64,000 bases of DNA from Nematopogon swammerdamellus (lineage: Eukaryota; Arthropoda; Insecta; Lepidoptera; Adelidae). Below the pieces are notes generated by a model. That model had not been told where the DNA came from and searched no databases. It saw only the letters and a list, made by a program, of their open reading frames with translations. The position numbers and the translations under genes are program-made. This document shows, piece after piece, positions 33,016 through 43,310 of this stretch; position 1 is the first letter of the stretch; the number at the start of each line of letters is the position of its first letter. The stretch covers positions 7,865,971-7,929,970 of the forward strand of contig OX336338.1 of assembly GCA_946902875.1 (NCBI GenBank), given 5' to 3'.

Positions 33016-33577
33016 CTATTGGAGATATACATAGATAGATATAGAGTACCATAGAAACATTTGTTATTGCACATTAACCGCTCAAACACCTGTGGGACAC
33101 GTGCCGGCACAGAAAAGTGCCTAAAACACATACGGGACACGTTCGGCACGCTTCATTATATTTCTGAAATTAAAAAGCTGAAAGTGTGAACGGAATACTA
33201 ATGCTCTGATCAAAGATTTAAAGACGGATGGATTAAATTTATTTTTTTCTATCCACAGGGCATTAGGTGATCCCCTGATGGAAAAATGCAAAATACTCCC
33301 TACACTACTCAGTAGTTTGTTGCGTTTGTGCATAAATTCGAAAAAATACAACATTTCTGAACTGAGTGTTATTATTGGAGGTTTTTATTCATTCACGTGT
33401 GCGGTTAAATCGAAACAAAACATAACATCACTTCACTTGTGAAGTGCAATGTTTAACTCACAATTTGGAACAAAAACAAATGTCAGTCCACTGTAAGTTA
33501 TAGACAATTTTGCAAAAGACATTTTCTCAAGATTACTCCCATGGCAAATTTGTTGTTAGTAGTCACACATCTTTTTA
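33016..33577. other. wnd intron 2 next to exon 3, no feature recognised
   Basis: AT-rich intron. A short near-palindrome (tcacttcacttgtgaagtgc) lies at about 33430-33449. Confidence 0.5.
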
Positions 33578-33958
33578 GGGTTTCGGATCCGGTACGGGGC
33601 CCTACTATTAAGCCTACGCCGTCTGTCTGTCTGTCTGTACGTCCGTCCGTCCGTCTGTCTGTCCGAGGGCTGTATCTCTTGAACCGTAATAGGTAGCCCT
33701 TTGAAATTTTCACAGAATATGTGTAATTATAGGCCATATAACAACAAATAACAATAAAAATAAGAAAAAGTAAAAAATTCACTGGGGTTCCCATAGAAGA
33801 AACCAATAAGCGTATGCGCCGAATAGAGTGTGAAGCATTTTAACTAATTATGACATTTAACTAATATGAAGCATTTCATAAAACACGCCATAGATGGCGT
33901 GAATGGTGCTAACCATGCCATGGCGATAAGGAACCCTCGGTGCGCGAGTTCGACTCTC
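33578..33958 (+). repeat. dispersed repeat family A, copy 3
   Basis: Matches 21417-21716 through ggtacggggccctactatta, a (GTCT/CCGT)n run, gagggctgtatctcttgaac, tttcacagaatatgtgtaat and gaaccctcggtgcgcgagtt. More diverged than the other copies. Confidence 0.65.
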
Positions 33959-34439
33959 ATTTGGCCGGTTATTTAGTTTTAGCCGTATTCTGTTATGTCA
34001 GCCCATTGTGACTTTAATTTGAGATAAAAAAGAAAAAAAAAAAGATTAAAAAAAAAATTACTTAAACATTCCTCAATGTGAGAGAAGTTTTAAAGAATGT
34101 TATAACCTCTTGAAAGTTCCCTGAGAGTGGATTACATAGTGCATAATGAATAACAAATAACAGTGTCATCCTATCCGTCTGTAACCTGCCACAGCATATA
34201 TATGGCTAAAGCAGTATGGAAACTACGTACAAAACGATCGAAACGACGCACTCACACACACGCACGCCTCAACAAGGCCCCGAAGCGAATGTCGCAAACA
34301 ATCAGTCGCGGGTGCCGCGTCCGAGTGGTCGTGTTTGTTTTTGTTGCATGCGCCACGGACAGTCCACGATCTTTTAGAATGCAAAAAAATGTTTACAAAC
34401 GTTTTTCGACTGTTGTCACTTTATATTAACTTTTGACAA

Positions 34440-36525
34440 ATGTTGACAACTTTGTCAACTTTTCTAATCTTTTGCCAACTTCTGTCACATTTTGTCAACT
34501 TTTATCGACTGTTGTCAACTCTTGTCAACTTTTCTTATCTTTTGCCAACTTCTGTCACCTTTTGTCAACTTTTATCGACTGTTGTCAACTCTTGTCAAGT
34601 TTTGTAAACTTTTGAGAACTTTTGTCAACTCTCGGTAACTTATGTCAACTCTTGTCAACTTTTGTCAACTTTTCTCATCTTTTGCCAACTTCTGTCACCT
34701 TTTGTCAACTTTTATCGACTGTTGTCAACTCTTGTCAAGTTTTGTAAACTTTTGAGAACTTTTGTCAACTCTCGGTAACTTATGTCAACTCTTGTCAACT
34801 TTTCTTATCTTTTGCCAACTTCTGTCACATTTTGTCAACTTTTATCGACTGTTGTCAACTCTTGTCAACTTTTCTTATCTTTTGCCAACTTCTGTCACCT
34901 TTTGTCAACTTTTATCGACTGTTGTCAACTCTTGTCAAGTTTCGTAAACTTTTGAGAACTTTTGTCAACTCTCGGTAACTTATGTCAACTCTTGTCAAGT
35001 TTTGTCATCTTTTGCCAACTTCTGTCACCTTTTGTCAACTTTTATCGACTGTTGTCAACTCTTGTCAAGTTTTGTAAACTTTTGAGAACTTTTGTCAACT
35101 CTCGGTAACTTATGTCAACTCTTGTCAACTTTTCTTATCTTTTGCCAACTTCTGTCACATTTTGTCAACTTTTATCGACTGTTGTCAACTCTTGTCAACT
35201 TTTCTTATCTTTTGCCAACTTCTGTCACCTTTTGTCAACTTTTATCGACTGTTGTCAACTCTTGTCAAGTTTTGTAAACTTTTGAGAACTTTTGTCAACT
35301 CTCGGTAACTTATGTCAACTCTTGTCAACTTTTGTCAACTTTTCTCATCTTTTGCCAACTTCTGTCACCTTTTGTCAACTTTTATCGACTGTTGTCAACT
35401 CTTGTCAAGTTTTGTAAACTTTTGAGAACTTTTGTCAACTCTCGGTAACTTATGTCAACTCTTGTCAACTTTTCTTATCTTTTGCCAACTTCTGTCACCT
35501 TTTGTCAACTTTTATCGACCGTTATCAACTCTTGTCAAGTTTGTAAACTTTTGAGAACTTTTCTTATCTTTTGCCAACTTCTGTCACCTTTTGTCAACTT
35601 TTATCGACTGTTCTCAACTCTTGTCAATGTTTGTCAACCTTGGTCAACTTTTGTCAACTTTCGTCAATATTTGTGAACTTTTGTCATCTTTTGTCAACTT
35701 TTATGGACTGTTGTCAACTATTGTCAATGTTATCAACCTTGGTCAACTTTTGTCAACTTTCGTCAACATTTGTCAACTTTTGTCATCTTTTGTCAACTTT
35801 TATCGACTGTTGTCAACTCCCGTCAATGTTTGTTAACCTTTGTCGGCTTTTGTCTACTTTTGTCATCTTTTGTCAACTTTTATCGATCTGTGTCAACTTT
35901 TATCGACTGTTGTCAACTATTGTCAATGTTTATCAACCTTGGTCAACTTTTCTCAACTTTCGTCAACATTTGTCAACTTTTGTTATCTTTTGTCAACTAT
36001 TATCGACTGTTGTCAACTCTTGTCAATTTTTGTCAACCTTGGTCAACTTTTGTCAACTTTCGTCAACATTTGTCAACTTTTGTCATCTTTTGCCAACTTT
36101 TATCGACTGTTGTCAACTCTTGTCAATGTTTGTTAACCTTTGTCGGCTTTTGTCTACTTTTGTCAACTTTTATCGACCTGTGTCAACTTTTATCGACTGT
36201 TGTCAACTCGTGTCAATTAACCTAACCTAACCTAACCTTTGTCAACTTTTGTCAACTTTCGTCAACATTTGTCATCTTTGTCAACTTTTATCGACTGTTG
36301 TCAACTCTTGTGGTTGTTTGTCAACCTTAGTCAACTTTCGTCAACATTTTGTCATCTTTTGTCAACGTTTGTCAACTTTTGTATACTTTTCTCGACTTTT
36401 GTGAACTTATAGCCACTTTCGTCATCTTTTGTCAACTTTTGCCAACTTCTCTCAGCTTTTATCATATTTTAACCACTGTTGTCAACTTTTGTCACTTTTA
36501 TGAAATTTTGTCAGCTTTCTTTAAC
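34440..36525 (+). repeat. forward arm: 10-bp tandem repeat with higher-order units
   Basis: The basic unit is GTCAACTTTT with frequent variants (gtcaactctt, gccaacttct, gtcacctttt, atcgactgtt). From about 34570 to 35560 larger blocks repeat: each contains ctcttgtcaagttttgtaaa, cttttgagaacttttgtcaa and ctctcggtaacttatg. The block recurs about six times. Because 30 is a multiple of 10, all three frames stay open with a 10-residue period. Confidence 0.92.
36217..36237 (+). repeat. short (CCTAA)n telomere-like run inside the forward arm
   Basis: About 21 bases of TAACC repeats (complement of the insect telomere unit TTAGG) interrupt the 10-bp array. A short interstitial telomere-like tract; it may also arise by chance. 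Confidence 0.6.
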
Positions 36526-36531
36526 AAGGAG

Positions 36532-37735
36532 TTGACAAAAGTTGACACGAGTTTACATAAGTTGACTAAAGCTGACAAGAGTTAACGAAAGTTGACAAAC
36601 TAGACAAAAGATGGGAAAAGTTGACGAAAGTTGACAAACAGCTGACATAAGTTGACAAACGTTGACGAAATATGAAAAAAGTTGACATGACTTAGTTGAC
36701 ATTAATTAACAATAGTTGACGAAAGTTGACAAACGTTGACAAGAGTTGACAAAAGTTCACGAAAGCTGACAAAAGTTCATAAAAGTGACAGAACTTGGCA
36801 AAAGTTGACAATAGTGGTTAAAAGTTGACAGAAGTTAGTAAAAGTTGACAAAAGATGATGAAAGTTGACAAAAGTTGACGGAAGCTGGCCTAAGTTCATA
36901 AAAGTGACAGAAGTTGGCAAAAGTTGACAAAAATTTCCGAAAGTTGACAACAGTCGTTAAAATTTTACAAAAGCTGATAGAAGTTGGCAAAAATTGACAA
37001 AAGATGGCGAAAGTGGCTATAAGTTAACAAAAGTCGACAAAAGCCATAAAAGTAGACAAACGTTGACGAAAGTTGACTAAAGTTGACAAAAGTTGACAAA
37101 TGTTGACAAAAGTTGACAAGAGTTGACAAAAGTTACCGAGAGTTGATAAAAGTTCTCAAAAGTTTACAAAACTTGACAAGAGTTGACAACAGTCGATAAA
37201 AGTTGACAAAAGGTGACAGAAGTTGGCAAAAGATGAGAAAAGTTGATAAAAGATGACGAAAGTGGCTATAATTTCACAAAAATCGAGAAAAATAGACAAA
37301 AGTTGACAAACGTTGAAAAAAGATGACAAAAATCGACAAATGTTGACGAAAGTTGACAAAAGTTGACAAAGATTGACAAGAGTTGACAACAGTCGATAAA
37401 AGTTGACAAAAGATGACAAAAGATGACAAATGCTGACGAAAGTTGACAAAAGTTGACCAAGGTTGACAAACATTGACAAGAGTTGACAACAGTCCATGAA
37501 AGTTGACAAAAGATGACAAAAGTTGACAAATGTTGACGAAAGATGACAAAAGTTTACCAAGGTTGACAAACATTGACAAGACTTGACAACAGTCGATAAA
37601 AGTTGACAAAAGATGACTGAAATTGGCAAAAGATGAGAAAAGTTGACAAACATTTACAATGGTTGACAAGAGCTGACAAAAGTTGTAAACAATTTACAAA
37701 AGTTAATAAAAGTTGACAAAAGTCGAGAAAAGTTA
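36532..37735 (-). repeat. reverse arm: 10-bp tandem repeat, inverted
   Basis: Plus-strand unit aaaagttgac, the complement of the forward arm. It contains the complement of the higher-order words (gttaccgagagttg at about 37131, agtttacaaaacttgac at about 37159), showing the arms share ancestry and not just composition. Shorter than the forward arm by about 0.9 kb. Confidence 0.9.
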
Positions 37736-38280
37736 TATCAATTCATATTTATAGCAACCACGTTTTGAACTTATTATTGATGATTGATCATATTGATTAT
37801 TTGATCATTACATTAAAGAACCTAAATAAATGTTTTAATAAATAATAATTTTACAATTAAAAAAAAATTTTGATTGACATCCCTAACGCTCCAATGGAGC
37901 GTAGGTACTTATTTTAACAAATAGGCCTAGTTTCCATACTGCTTTAGCCATATATATGCTGTGAACCTGCTGACTAAAACTTTTCTCATGCCCTCATTCC
38001 GCTCACACTCCATCAGCGCAAATGCTACGATTTGGTGACTCTGTTTTATGCAAACTCGCTTTTGTTAAGTTGAGTATAACCTGAACGAGGTCGTTGTATA
38101 TTTTTCAAAAATACAAATTAGTCTTTTTAGCTTGCACGTGTGCGAAAATATCATGTCGAAACTGGCGGTGCTGCGCGGCTTTTAGCTGACGCTGGCGTTT
38201 GAGCGGTTAAGTACTTACCTTTTATAGCCGTACTGTGTGTGAAAATGTTTATTTACATAAAATACATATCACACAAGCTG

Positions 38281-38600
38281 AATCCCGACAATCGGGGTAA
38301 GCAGAGTAATCGGTGTTGTGCTGCAAGAACTCTGGTAAATTACAGCACAACACCGACACACCACGTTTCGCAAAGTATTCCAACAAGATTCAATCGTTCA
38401 AGCAGCAAGTAAGGCACGAAGAACCACCTGCTGCTTGACTCGGTGGAAGTACCGTGCCAAGGTGAGAGGTGGCGACCCTGTCGCCCTTTAGCACGGCATC
38501 TTGTTCTTATCCCTCAGTCGCCTTTGACGACATGCACGGGGAGAGATGCAGTGGGGCTATTCTTTTTAAGTACCGGCCCCACACGGTATGCATGTTTATG
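38281..38600 (+). mobile_element. hairpin-bearing short repeat C, copy 2
   Basis: Reverse complement of 20165-20450 along its length: cccgacaatcggggtaa, then the hairpin cggtgttgtgctg ... cagcacaacaccg at about 38312-38357, gcacgaagaaccacctgctg, and the end ttaagtaccggccccacac. A SINE body begins immediately after it. It lies in wnd intron 2. Confidence 0.65.
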
Positions 38601-38601
38601 T

Positions 38602-38885
38602 TGGCTGACCGAGGTTCGGATTCCTCGTAAAACTGTAGGTCCCTTCCCTCCTAATCTTACTTGGTGGTAGGGTTTAACCCGCCCGGGTTGGTACCACCGC
38701 ACTGAAAGAAACGTCGGTGAAAACGGCTATGTAAATAGTTTGTGTTTTCCGACCAGTTCAGTGTAGCCGGCACGATCAAAGGGGGAAGCACTGACATGGC
38801 ACCTAGTTCACCAGGTGTTATGGGCTGACATCACGGACGTTGTAGGTGATGTAGCCGACCGTGTCACTTTCGATAAAAAAAAAAA
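38602..38885 (+). mobile_element. SINE-like retroposon, copy 3
   Basis: Begins ggctgaccgaggttcgg and runs colinear with the SINE inside the satellite (57551-57822) to a poly-A tail at 38874-38885. It lacks the tRNA/5S-like head, so it is 5'-truncated. Similarity to the 57-kb copy is very high. It lies about 95 bp from the exon-2 donor. Confidence 0.8.
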
Positions 38886-38981
38886 TTATTTATTCGTATG
38901 ATATTTAGCTACTGCAAGTTCAATGTTGATAAAACAACAATTCTTTCAAAAAGATCATAAATCTGCGCACAAAATACTCAC

Positions 38982-39360
38982 TTGGGACTCTTTAGATCGC
39001 GATGAATGATTTTGTGCGAGTGCAAATACGCCATCCCCTGCGCGATGTCCTTGGCCCACTTGAGGAGCTGTTTGGGGTTAGCCGAGACGCCGCTGTGCAG
39101 TAGGTCGAATAGTGGCCCGAACTGGCAGAACTCCATGATGACGCAGTAGCAGGGCGCCTGAGTGCAGACACCCCTGAAGCGCACGATGTTCTCGTGGTTG
39201 AGCTTGCGCAGGTGCTTGATGTCCGTCTCGTTCTTGTCGCGGAGCTTCTTCACGGCGACCATCTCGCCGCGCAGCAGCCCGCTGAACACGACGCCCTGCG
39301 CCCCGGAGCCGAGCCACTTGAGATCGCTGATCGACTCGAACGGCACCTCCCACTCCTCCG
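38982..39360 (-). CDS. wnd: Wallenda/DLK MAP3K exon 2 (kinase N-lobe and HRD)
   Basis: 379-bp exon. The minus-strand acceptor (ttttttgcag) precedes 39360 and the donor gtgagt begins at 38981. It enters in phase 1 and leaves in phase 2 (the Asn codon of SPN is split AA|T). It encodes about residues 73-199: [20 protein letters not shown], the glycine loop [16 protein letters not shown] (catalytic Lys about 110), [31 protein letters not shown], and the catalytic loop HRDLKSP (Asp about 194). The [11 protein letters not shown] and [10 protein letters not shown] signatures are diagnostic of MAP3K12/13 (DLK/LZK/Wallenda). In flies this kinase acts in axon injury and synapse growth through JNK and is held down by the ubiquitin ligase Highwire (family knowledge). 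Confidence 0.97.
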
Positions 39361-39399
39361 CTGCAAAAAAATAAAAAATTTAAACCCATCCAAATCTGC

Positions 39400-40440
39400 T
39401 GGCAGCGGAGCTGATAAAGACCAACAAAGTGTTCTAGAGACTGAAGAGGAAAGGCCCTCAAGACTACTCCGACAGTAGAAGACTGCAGAAAAAGTTCAAA
39501 GGAAGTTAAATGGGAACCACATATAGTAGAAGTTGTAAAAAGAGCAAACTCACTTCTTTACATGATCAAAAAAGCTTTCTCCTACATAAATCCAGACTTG
39601 TTCATCAAACTCTACAAAACGTATGTCCGTCCTCTCCTTGAATACTCTTACCAAGTGTGGAACCCTTACTTCATCAAGGACATTGAACTTCTGGAGAGAG
39701 TGCAGAGGCGGGCAACCAAGATGGTTCCATCCCTGAGGAACAAGTCTTACGAAAGCCGCTTGGACGCACTTGGTATTACTACACTAGAGCAAAGAAGACA
39801 AAGAGGTGACCTCATCGAAACATTCAAAATTTTCAATGGTCATTACGATGTAGCCAACCTTAACTCAATGTACACAATGAACACCAACGAGGGACTCCGT
39901 GGTCATTCTTTAAAATTAAACCGAAACACTTCCAACTCCAACCCAAGAAAGTACTTTCTAACTAACCGAGTAGTGGACTCTTGGAACAAGCTACCACAAG
40001 AAGTGATAAGTGCTATCTCAGTGAATGGTTTTAAAAATCTACTTGACAAACATTTGCTAAATATAAACAAAAATAAAAACAAACACTAATAATATAATAA
40101 AAAAAAATTAATAATAAAAAAGTAAAAAAAAAAAAAAAAAAAAAACAATAAAAAAAATATAAATAAGATCTATTATAAAACAGTGCACTCAACACGTGAA
40201 GTACACGCATCAGCTGCAAGCTGCTAGTGTATATAAATAAATAATAATAATAATTCGACACCGCTCGAATTGTCCGAAGGTTTCTCTCTCGGGTCCGACC
40301 ATCGGTAGCCTGGGTTCGCCCCGCCGCCGGTGGTGGAAATTCCATTTTGTTATTTTATATTAATTTTAGATTTAAGTTTTTTATGTAAAATTAATATAAA
40401 AAAGAAATGTGTCAATAAACGAATAAATAATAATAATAAT
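39400..40440 (+). mobile_element. 5'-truncated non-LTR retrotransposon, antisense to wnd
   Basis: Holds the C-terminal part of a reverse transcriptase ORF (ending at 40089), an A-rich 3' region and a terminal (AAT)n run at about 40420-40440. A related but different 3'-UTR-like segment with its own (AAT)n tail follows at 40441-40690. It lies in wnd intron 1 very close to exon 2, on the opposite strand. Confidence 0.8.
39520..40089 (+). pseudogene. non-LTR reverse transcriptase C-terminal region
   Basis: An intact frame of about 185 codons: ANSLLYMIKKAFSYIN, IKLYKTYVRPLLEYSYQVWN, LLERVQRRATKMVPSLRNKS, LGITTLEQRRQRGDLIETFK, then NPRKYFLTNRVVDSWNKLPQ, ending at TAA at 40089. This is the conserved thumb/C-terminal block that follows the reverse transcriptase in CR1/Jockey-like non-LTR elements. 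The catalytic core (YADD-type) is missing because of 5' truncation, so it cannot act alone. The frame is undamaged over this stretch, suggesting a fairly recent insertion. Confidence 0.85.
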
Positions 40441-40690
40441 CACCACCTATCGCTCGTAGCTTGCCTCGCGTCGTCTCGGAGAGCTCCGTAGCCACGGCCT
40501 GCACCCGCCGGCGTGCTTGGAGGCCTGCCTCCCGCCGCCGGCGGATATTTACCGTTTTTATTTAGATTTTTATTAATTTTGTGTATTTTTATAAGTTTTT
40601 GTATAATATTATAAAATATGTAAAATTAATATAAATATGGTAAAAATGTGAAAATAAATATATAATACATATAATAATAAGTGTCACTGG
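40441..40690 (+). repeat. second retrotransposon-like 3' UTR with (AAT)n tail
   Basis: Repeats the layout of 40250-40440: a GC-rich block (cacccgccggcgtgcttgg, cccgccgccggcgga), then an AT-rich stretch with atgtaaaattaatataaa and a terminal taataat run. It suggests two related element 3' ends in tandem. Confidence 0.5.
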
Positions 40691-40925
40691 ACACTCACGC
40701 GCACAACAAATCACTCACCTACTAGCAAATGTCAATAATAGACAGATTGCAAATGCAGAATGCAAAAAAAAGACAAAAAAAAACACAAAACACCCATGGG
40801 GCCATACCACTATGTAATCCAACCAAGACGTCGAAAAACAAACCCATCCGTCAACAAACATTATCTCAACTGTGACTGAGGAAAAAAAATATGGAAAATT
40901 TACCAGTTAAACAAATTGAACACAA

Positions 40926-41060
40926 ACGGTGGCCGAGTGGTCTAGGCGTCGGCTTGCGAGAGGTCCAAGTTGAGGTCTAGGCGTCGGCTTGCGAGAGGTC
41001 CAAGCCGAGGTCTAGGCGTCGGCTTGCGAGAGGTCCAAGATTCGAATCCGGCTGGCGTAT
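40926..41060 (+). other. tRNA-like unit with a 35-bp internal triplication
   Basis: The 5' part ggtggccgagtggtct fits a tRNA A box (TGGCCGAGTGG) and the 3' part agattcgaatccggc fits a B box. Between them a 35-bp segment (ggtctaggcgtcggcttgcg then agaggtccaag plus four or five variable bases) is present three times (about 40937, 40972, 41007). One unit alone would give a tRNA-sized molecule; the triplication stretches the A-B distance to over 100 bp. No standard tRNA fold is assured. It may be a tRNA pseudogene or SINE head. It lies in wnd intron 1. Confidence 0.55.
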
Positions 41061-41339
41061 ACCATTGAGTTTTTTCTGATGGAAAAATTTACGTGCATAC
41101 CTACGCCTGCTGCTTCACCTTTCGGAACTGGTGTAAAAAACTGTCTAAAATGTCATATGTTTTATTTTTTTGAGTTTCTACATGACTGTCTTTGTATTTA
41201 GTTGATTAAACCCTAATAATATAAAAGGCAATGTGTTTTCTTCAATCAAATTAATAACAATGCAATTAACAATAAAAACGCCTAGACAAAAGATCGGTCA
41301 CAAGTAGCTATATATTGAAGCTGTGAGAACTAAAGGATA

Positions 41340-41436
41340 TGACTCCCTACTTATATTACTAGGTGGTACGGTTTAACCTGCCCGGGTTGGCACGACCGCA
41401 CTGAATGAAAGGTCGGTTGAAACAGCTATGTAAATA
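41340..41436 (+). mobile_element. SINE-like retroposon copy 4, left part
   Basis: Body words ttatattactaggtggtacg, cctgcccgggttgg, actgaatgaaaggtcggttg up to gctatgtaaata. It is interrupted here and resumes with gtttgtgttttccgtccag at 43009. Confidence 0.8.
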
Positions 41437-41852
41437 CAGTAGAGCCTTGATAATCCGTACTCAGGCTAATCCGAACGCCACTATATTCCGAACAGCGCCA
41501 AGTGACCCCTCTCCTCCACTGGGAGACCGCGGTGAACTTAGGTAGTTACGAACGAGCTATTGCGACGTGTACTCTGCGCTGCACTCACCCGCTGTTTTTT
41601 GGTTTTACTCTGTGCTGTACTCGCGCGCCCGTGTTGTTATTGTTGGTTATAAATTCATACACCCCGTCAGACTAAAATAGATCAATTTATAACAAAGTAA
41701 CTGTTTTATGTGTATTTTATTATTCAGGTCACTTAATATATTTTTTATACAGCTGTTTTATTAAATTGTCTATCTAACATACTATAATCCAAATGCTTCA
41801 TGAGTCCGAACAGGCATATTTTTTGGTAGTTCGGATTATCAAGGCTCTACTG
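41437..41852. mobile_element. pogo/Tigger-like MITE, 416 bp, with TA target site
   Basis: Perfect 21-bp inverted ends starting CAGTAGAGCCTTGATAATCC and ending in the complement GGATTATCAAGGCTCTACTG, flanked by TA on each side (41435-41436, 41853-41854). The end sequence is of the pogo/Tigger type. Non-coding inside. It interrupts the SINE that begins at 41340. Confidence 0.9.
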
Positions 41853-41867
41853 TAGTATCTCTCTACT

Positions 41868-43005
41868 GTAGTATGGACCACATATTTACTGTGAGACGAG
41901 TGGTGCAAAAATACGAGGAGTACAACAAGCCGCTCTTCCTAGCCTTCGTCGACTATGAGAAGGCATTCAACTCTGTTGAAAAATAGGCTGTCGAAAACTC
42001 TCACCTGAGGTGCAGAATCGACCACCGCTACATCGAGGTACTCCGAAATCTGTATCGGTCCGCGACGATGACTCCACGAAAATACCCAACCCATCCCCCT
42101 TGGTAAAGGCGTAAGGCGGGGGATGTGATCTCACCCAAGTACTTCACAAACGCATTGGAAGATGTGTTCAAGACGCTTGAGTGGCACAACATGGGTATTA
42201 ACGTTAATGGAGATCATCTCATTCGTCTGCGTTTCGCTGATGACATTGTTCTTCTGTCAAATTCCCGAGATCAGCTTCAGACCATGCTGGAAGACCTTTA
42301 TACAGCGTCGATGAAGGTGGGTCTGAATATGAACCGGGACAAAACCAAGGTCATAGTGACCGAGGTTATGACAGGAGGACAAATTGTTATTTATTTTTAT
42401 TTTATTTATTTTTATTGACGGAGAAGTGATCGAACAGGTTAAAGAGTACGTATATCTCGGTCAAATTCTGCGGCTTGGTAGACAAGGTCTGCTAAAGGAG
42501 GTCGAAAGACGAAAACTGGGTTGGGCTGCCTTCGGAAAGTTAAAATTCGCCCTGAGGTCGCCCCGAGGTGAAGACCCGTATATATGACCAGTGTGTCCTC
42601 CCGGTTATGACGTACGGATGTGAAACGTGGACTCTGACGGTCGGTGTTGCCCAGAGAGCAATGGAGCGAGCCATGCTGGGAATATCGCTACGTGATATGG
42701 TGCGTAACGAGGAAATCTGCCGACGCACCAAAGTAGTCGATATTGGATACCGGGTGGCTAAGCTCAAGTGGCAGTGGGCTGGACACGTCAGCCGAAGAGA
42801 CGACGACCGTTGGAGTAACCGTGTTCTACACTGGCGGCCGTGGACAGGAAAACGGAGTGTGGGAAGACCACCCGCCAGATGGGACGGCAACATCAAGTGC
42901 GTCGGCGGAAAGCAGTGGTTCCGTACCGCTGAAGGACTGGAGAAAAATTGGAGAGGCGTATGTCCAGCAGTGGACGCTTACACGCTGACTGACTGACTGA
43001 CTGTA
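41868..43005 (+). pseudogene. RTE-clade non-LTR retrotransposon, decayed
   Basis: Translation with frame changes gives SMDHIFTVRRVVQKYEEYNK, LFLAFVDYEKAFNSVEK followed by a stop, a loop region, LRFADDIVLLSNS (reverse transcriptase core), LNMNRDKTKVIV, VKEYVYLGQIL, TYGCETWTLT and RRDDDRWSNRVLHWRPW. It ends in a (TGAC)n tail at 42986-43004. The FADDIVLLS core and (TGAC/CTGA)n tail are typical of RTE elements. Stops and frameshifts, including an inserted TTTATTTTTATT-type run near 42385-42415, show it is dead. 5'-truncated, antisense to wnd in intron 1, nested in a SINE beside the pogo MITE. Confidence 0.88.
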
Positions 43006-43150
43006 GTTTGTGTTTTCCGTCCAGTTCAGTGTAGCCGGCAAGACCGAAGGGAAGCACTGACGTAGCACCAGGTTCAACCGGTGTTATGGGCTCACATCAC
43101 GGATGTTGTAGGTGATGTAGCCAACCGTGTCAGTGTCCATAAAAAAAAAA
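43006..43150 (+). mobile_element. SINE-like retroposon copy 4, right part
   Basis: Resumes the body interrupted at 41436: gtttgtgttttccgtccag, tgtagccggcaagaccgaag, tcacggatgttgtaggtg, and a poly-A tail at 43141-43150. Joining the two halves restores the colinear order of copies 3 and 5. Confidence 0.85.
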
Positions 43151-43230
43151 CTAGCAGCTAGAAAAGAAAATATAAATAAATAAAATAAGTAAATTATTGG
43201 AAATATCAGGAGTACCTAACTGCGAAACAT

Positions 43231-43310
43231 TCCTCAGGCAACGGATAGCCCTTGCTATCCAGCGTGGAAATGCAGTGAGTGTTTTAGGTACCCTTCGCGG
43301 TCATTTCGGG
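43231..43310 (+). pseudogene. short retroelement fragment related to 6400-6838
   Basis: The plus strand reads TFLRQRIALAIQRGNA followed by VSVLGTL, the same C-terminal motif as YFIQRVSLAIQRGNAASAL in the foldback centre. Only about 26 codons remain. Confidence 0.6.

Larger units (their letters stand above)
34190..37963. mobile_element. 3.77-kb foldback (FB-like) element in wnd intron 2
   Basis: The outer termini CACAGCATATATATGG and their complement CCATATATATGCTGTG extend to a perfect inverted repeat of about 36 bp (through ctaaagcagtatggaaacta). The directly flanking 7-mer aacctgc is duplicated (34183-34189 and 37964-37970). Inside are about 2.1 kb of a 10-bp unit (GTCAACTTTT and variants) in one orientation (about 34440-36525). 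About 1.2 kb of the same unit follows in reverse complement (about 36532-37735), meeting near 36526. This is the architecture of Foldback elements (long inverted arms made of short tandem repeats, known from Drosophila FB). No transposase is inside, so it would be non-autonomous. The long frames with LSTFVNFCQL repeats are translations of the 10-bp unit. Confidence 0.88.

Noticed and set aside
35571..36230. Long plus-strand open frames with repeated Leu-Ser-Thr-Phe-Val-Asn-Phe text (up to 219 codons), and similar minus-strand frames at 37156-37669
   Set aside because: They are the 10-bp GTCAACTTTT array translated; all three frames stay open with a 10-residue period and none has flanking gene structure.
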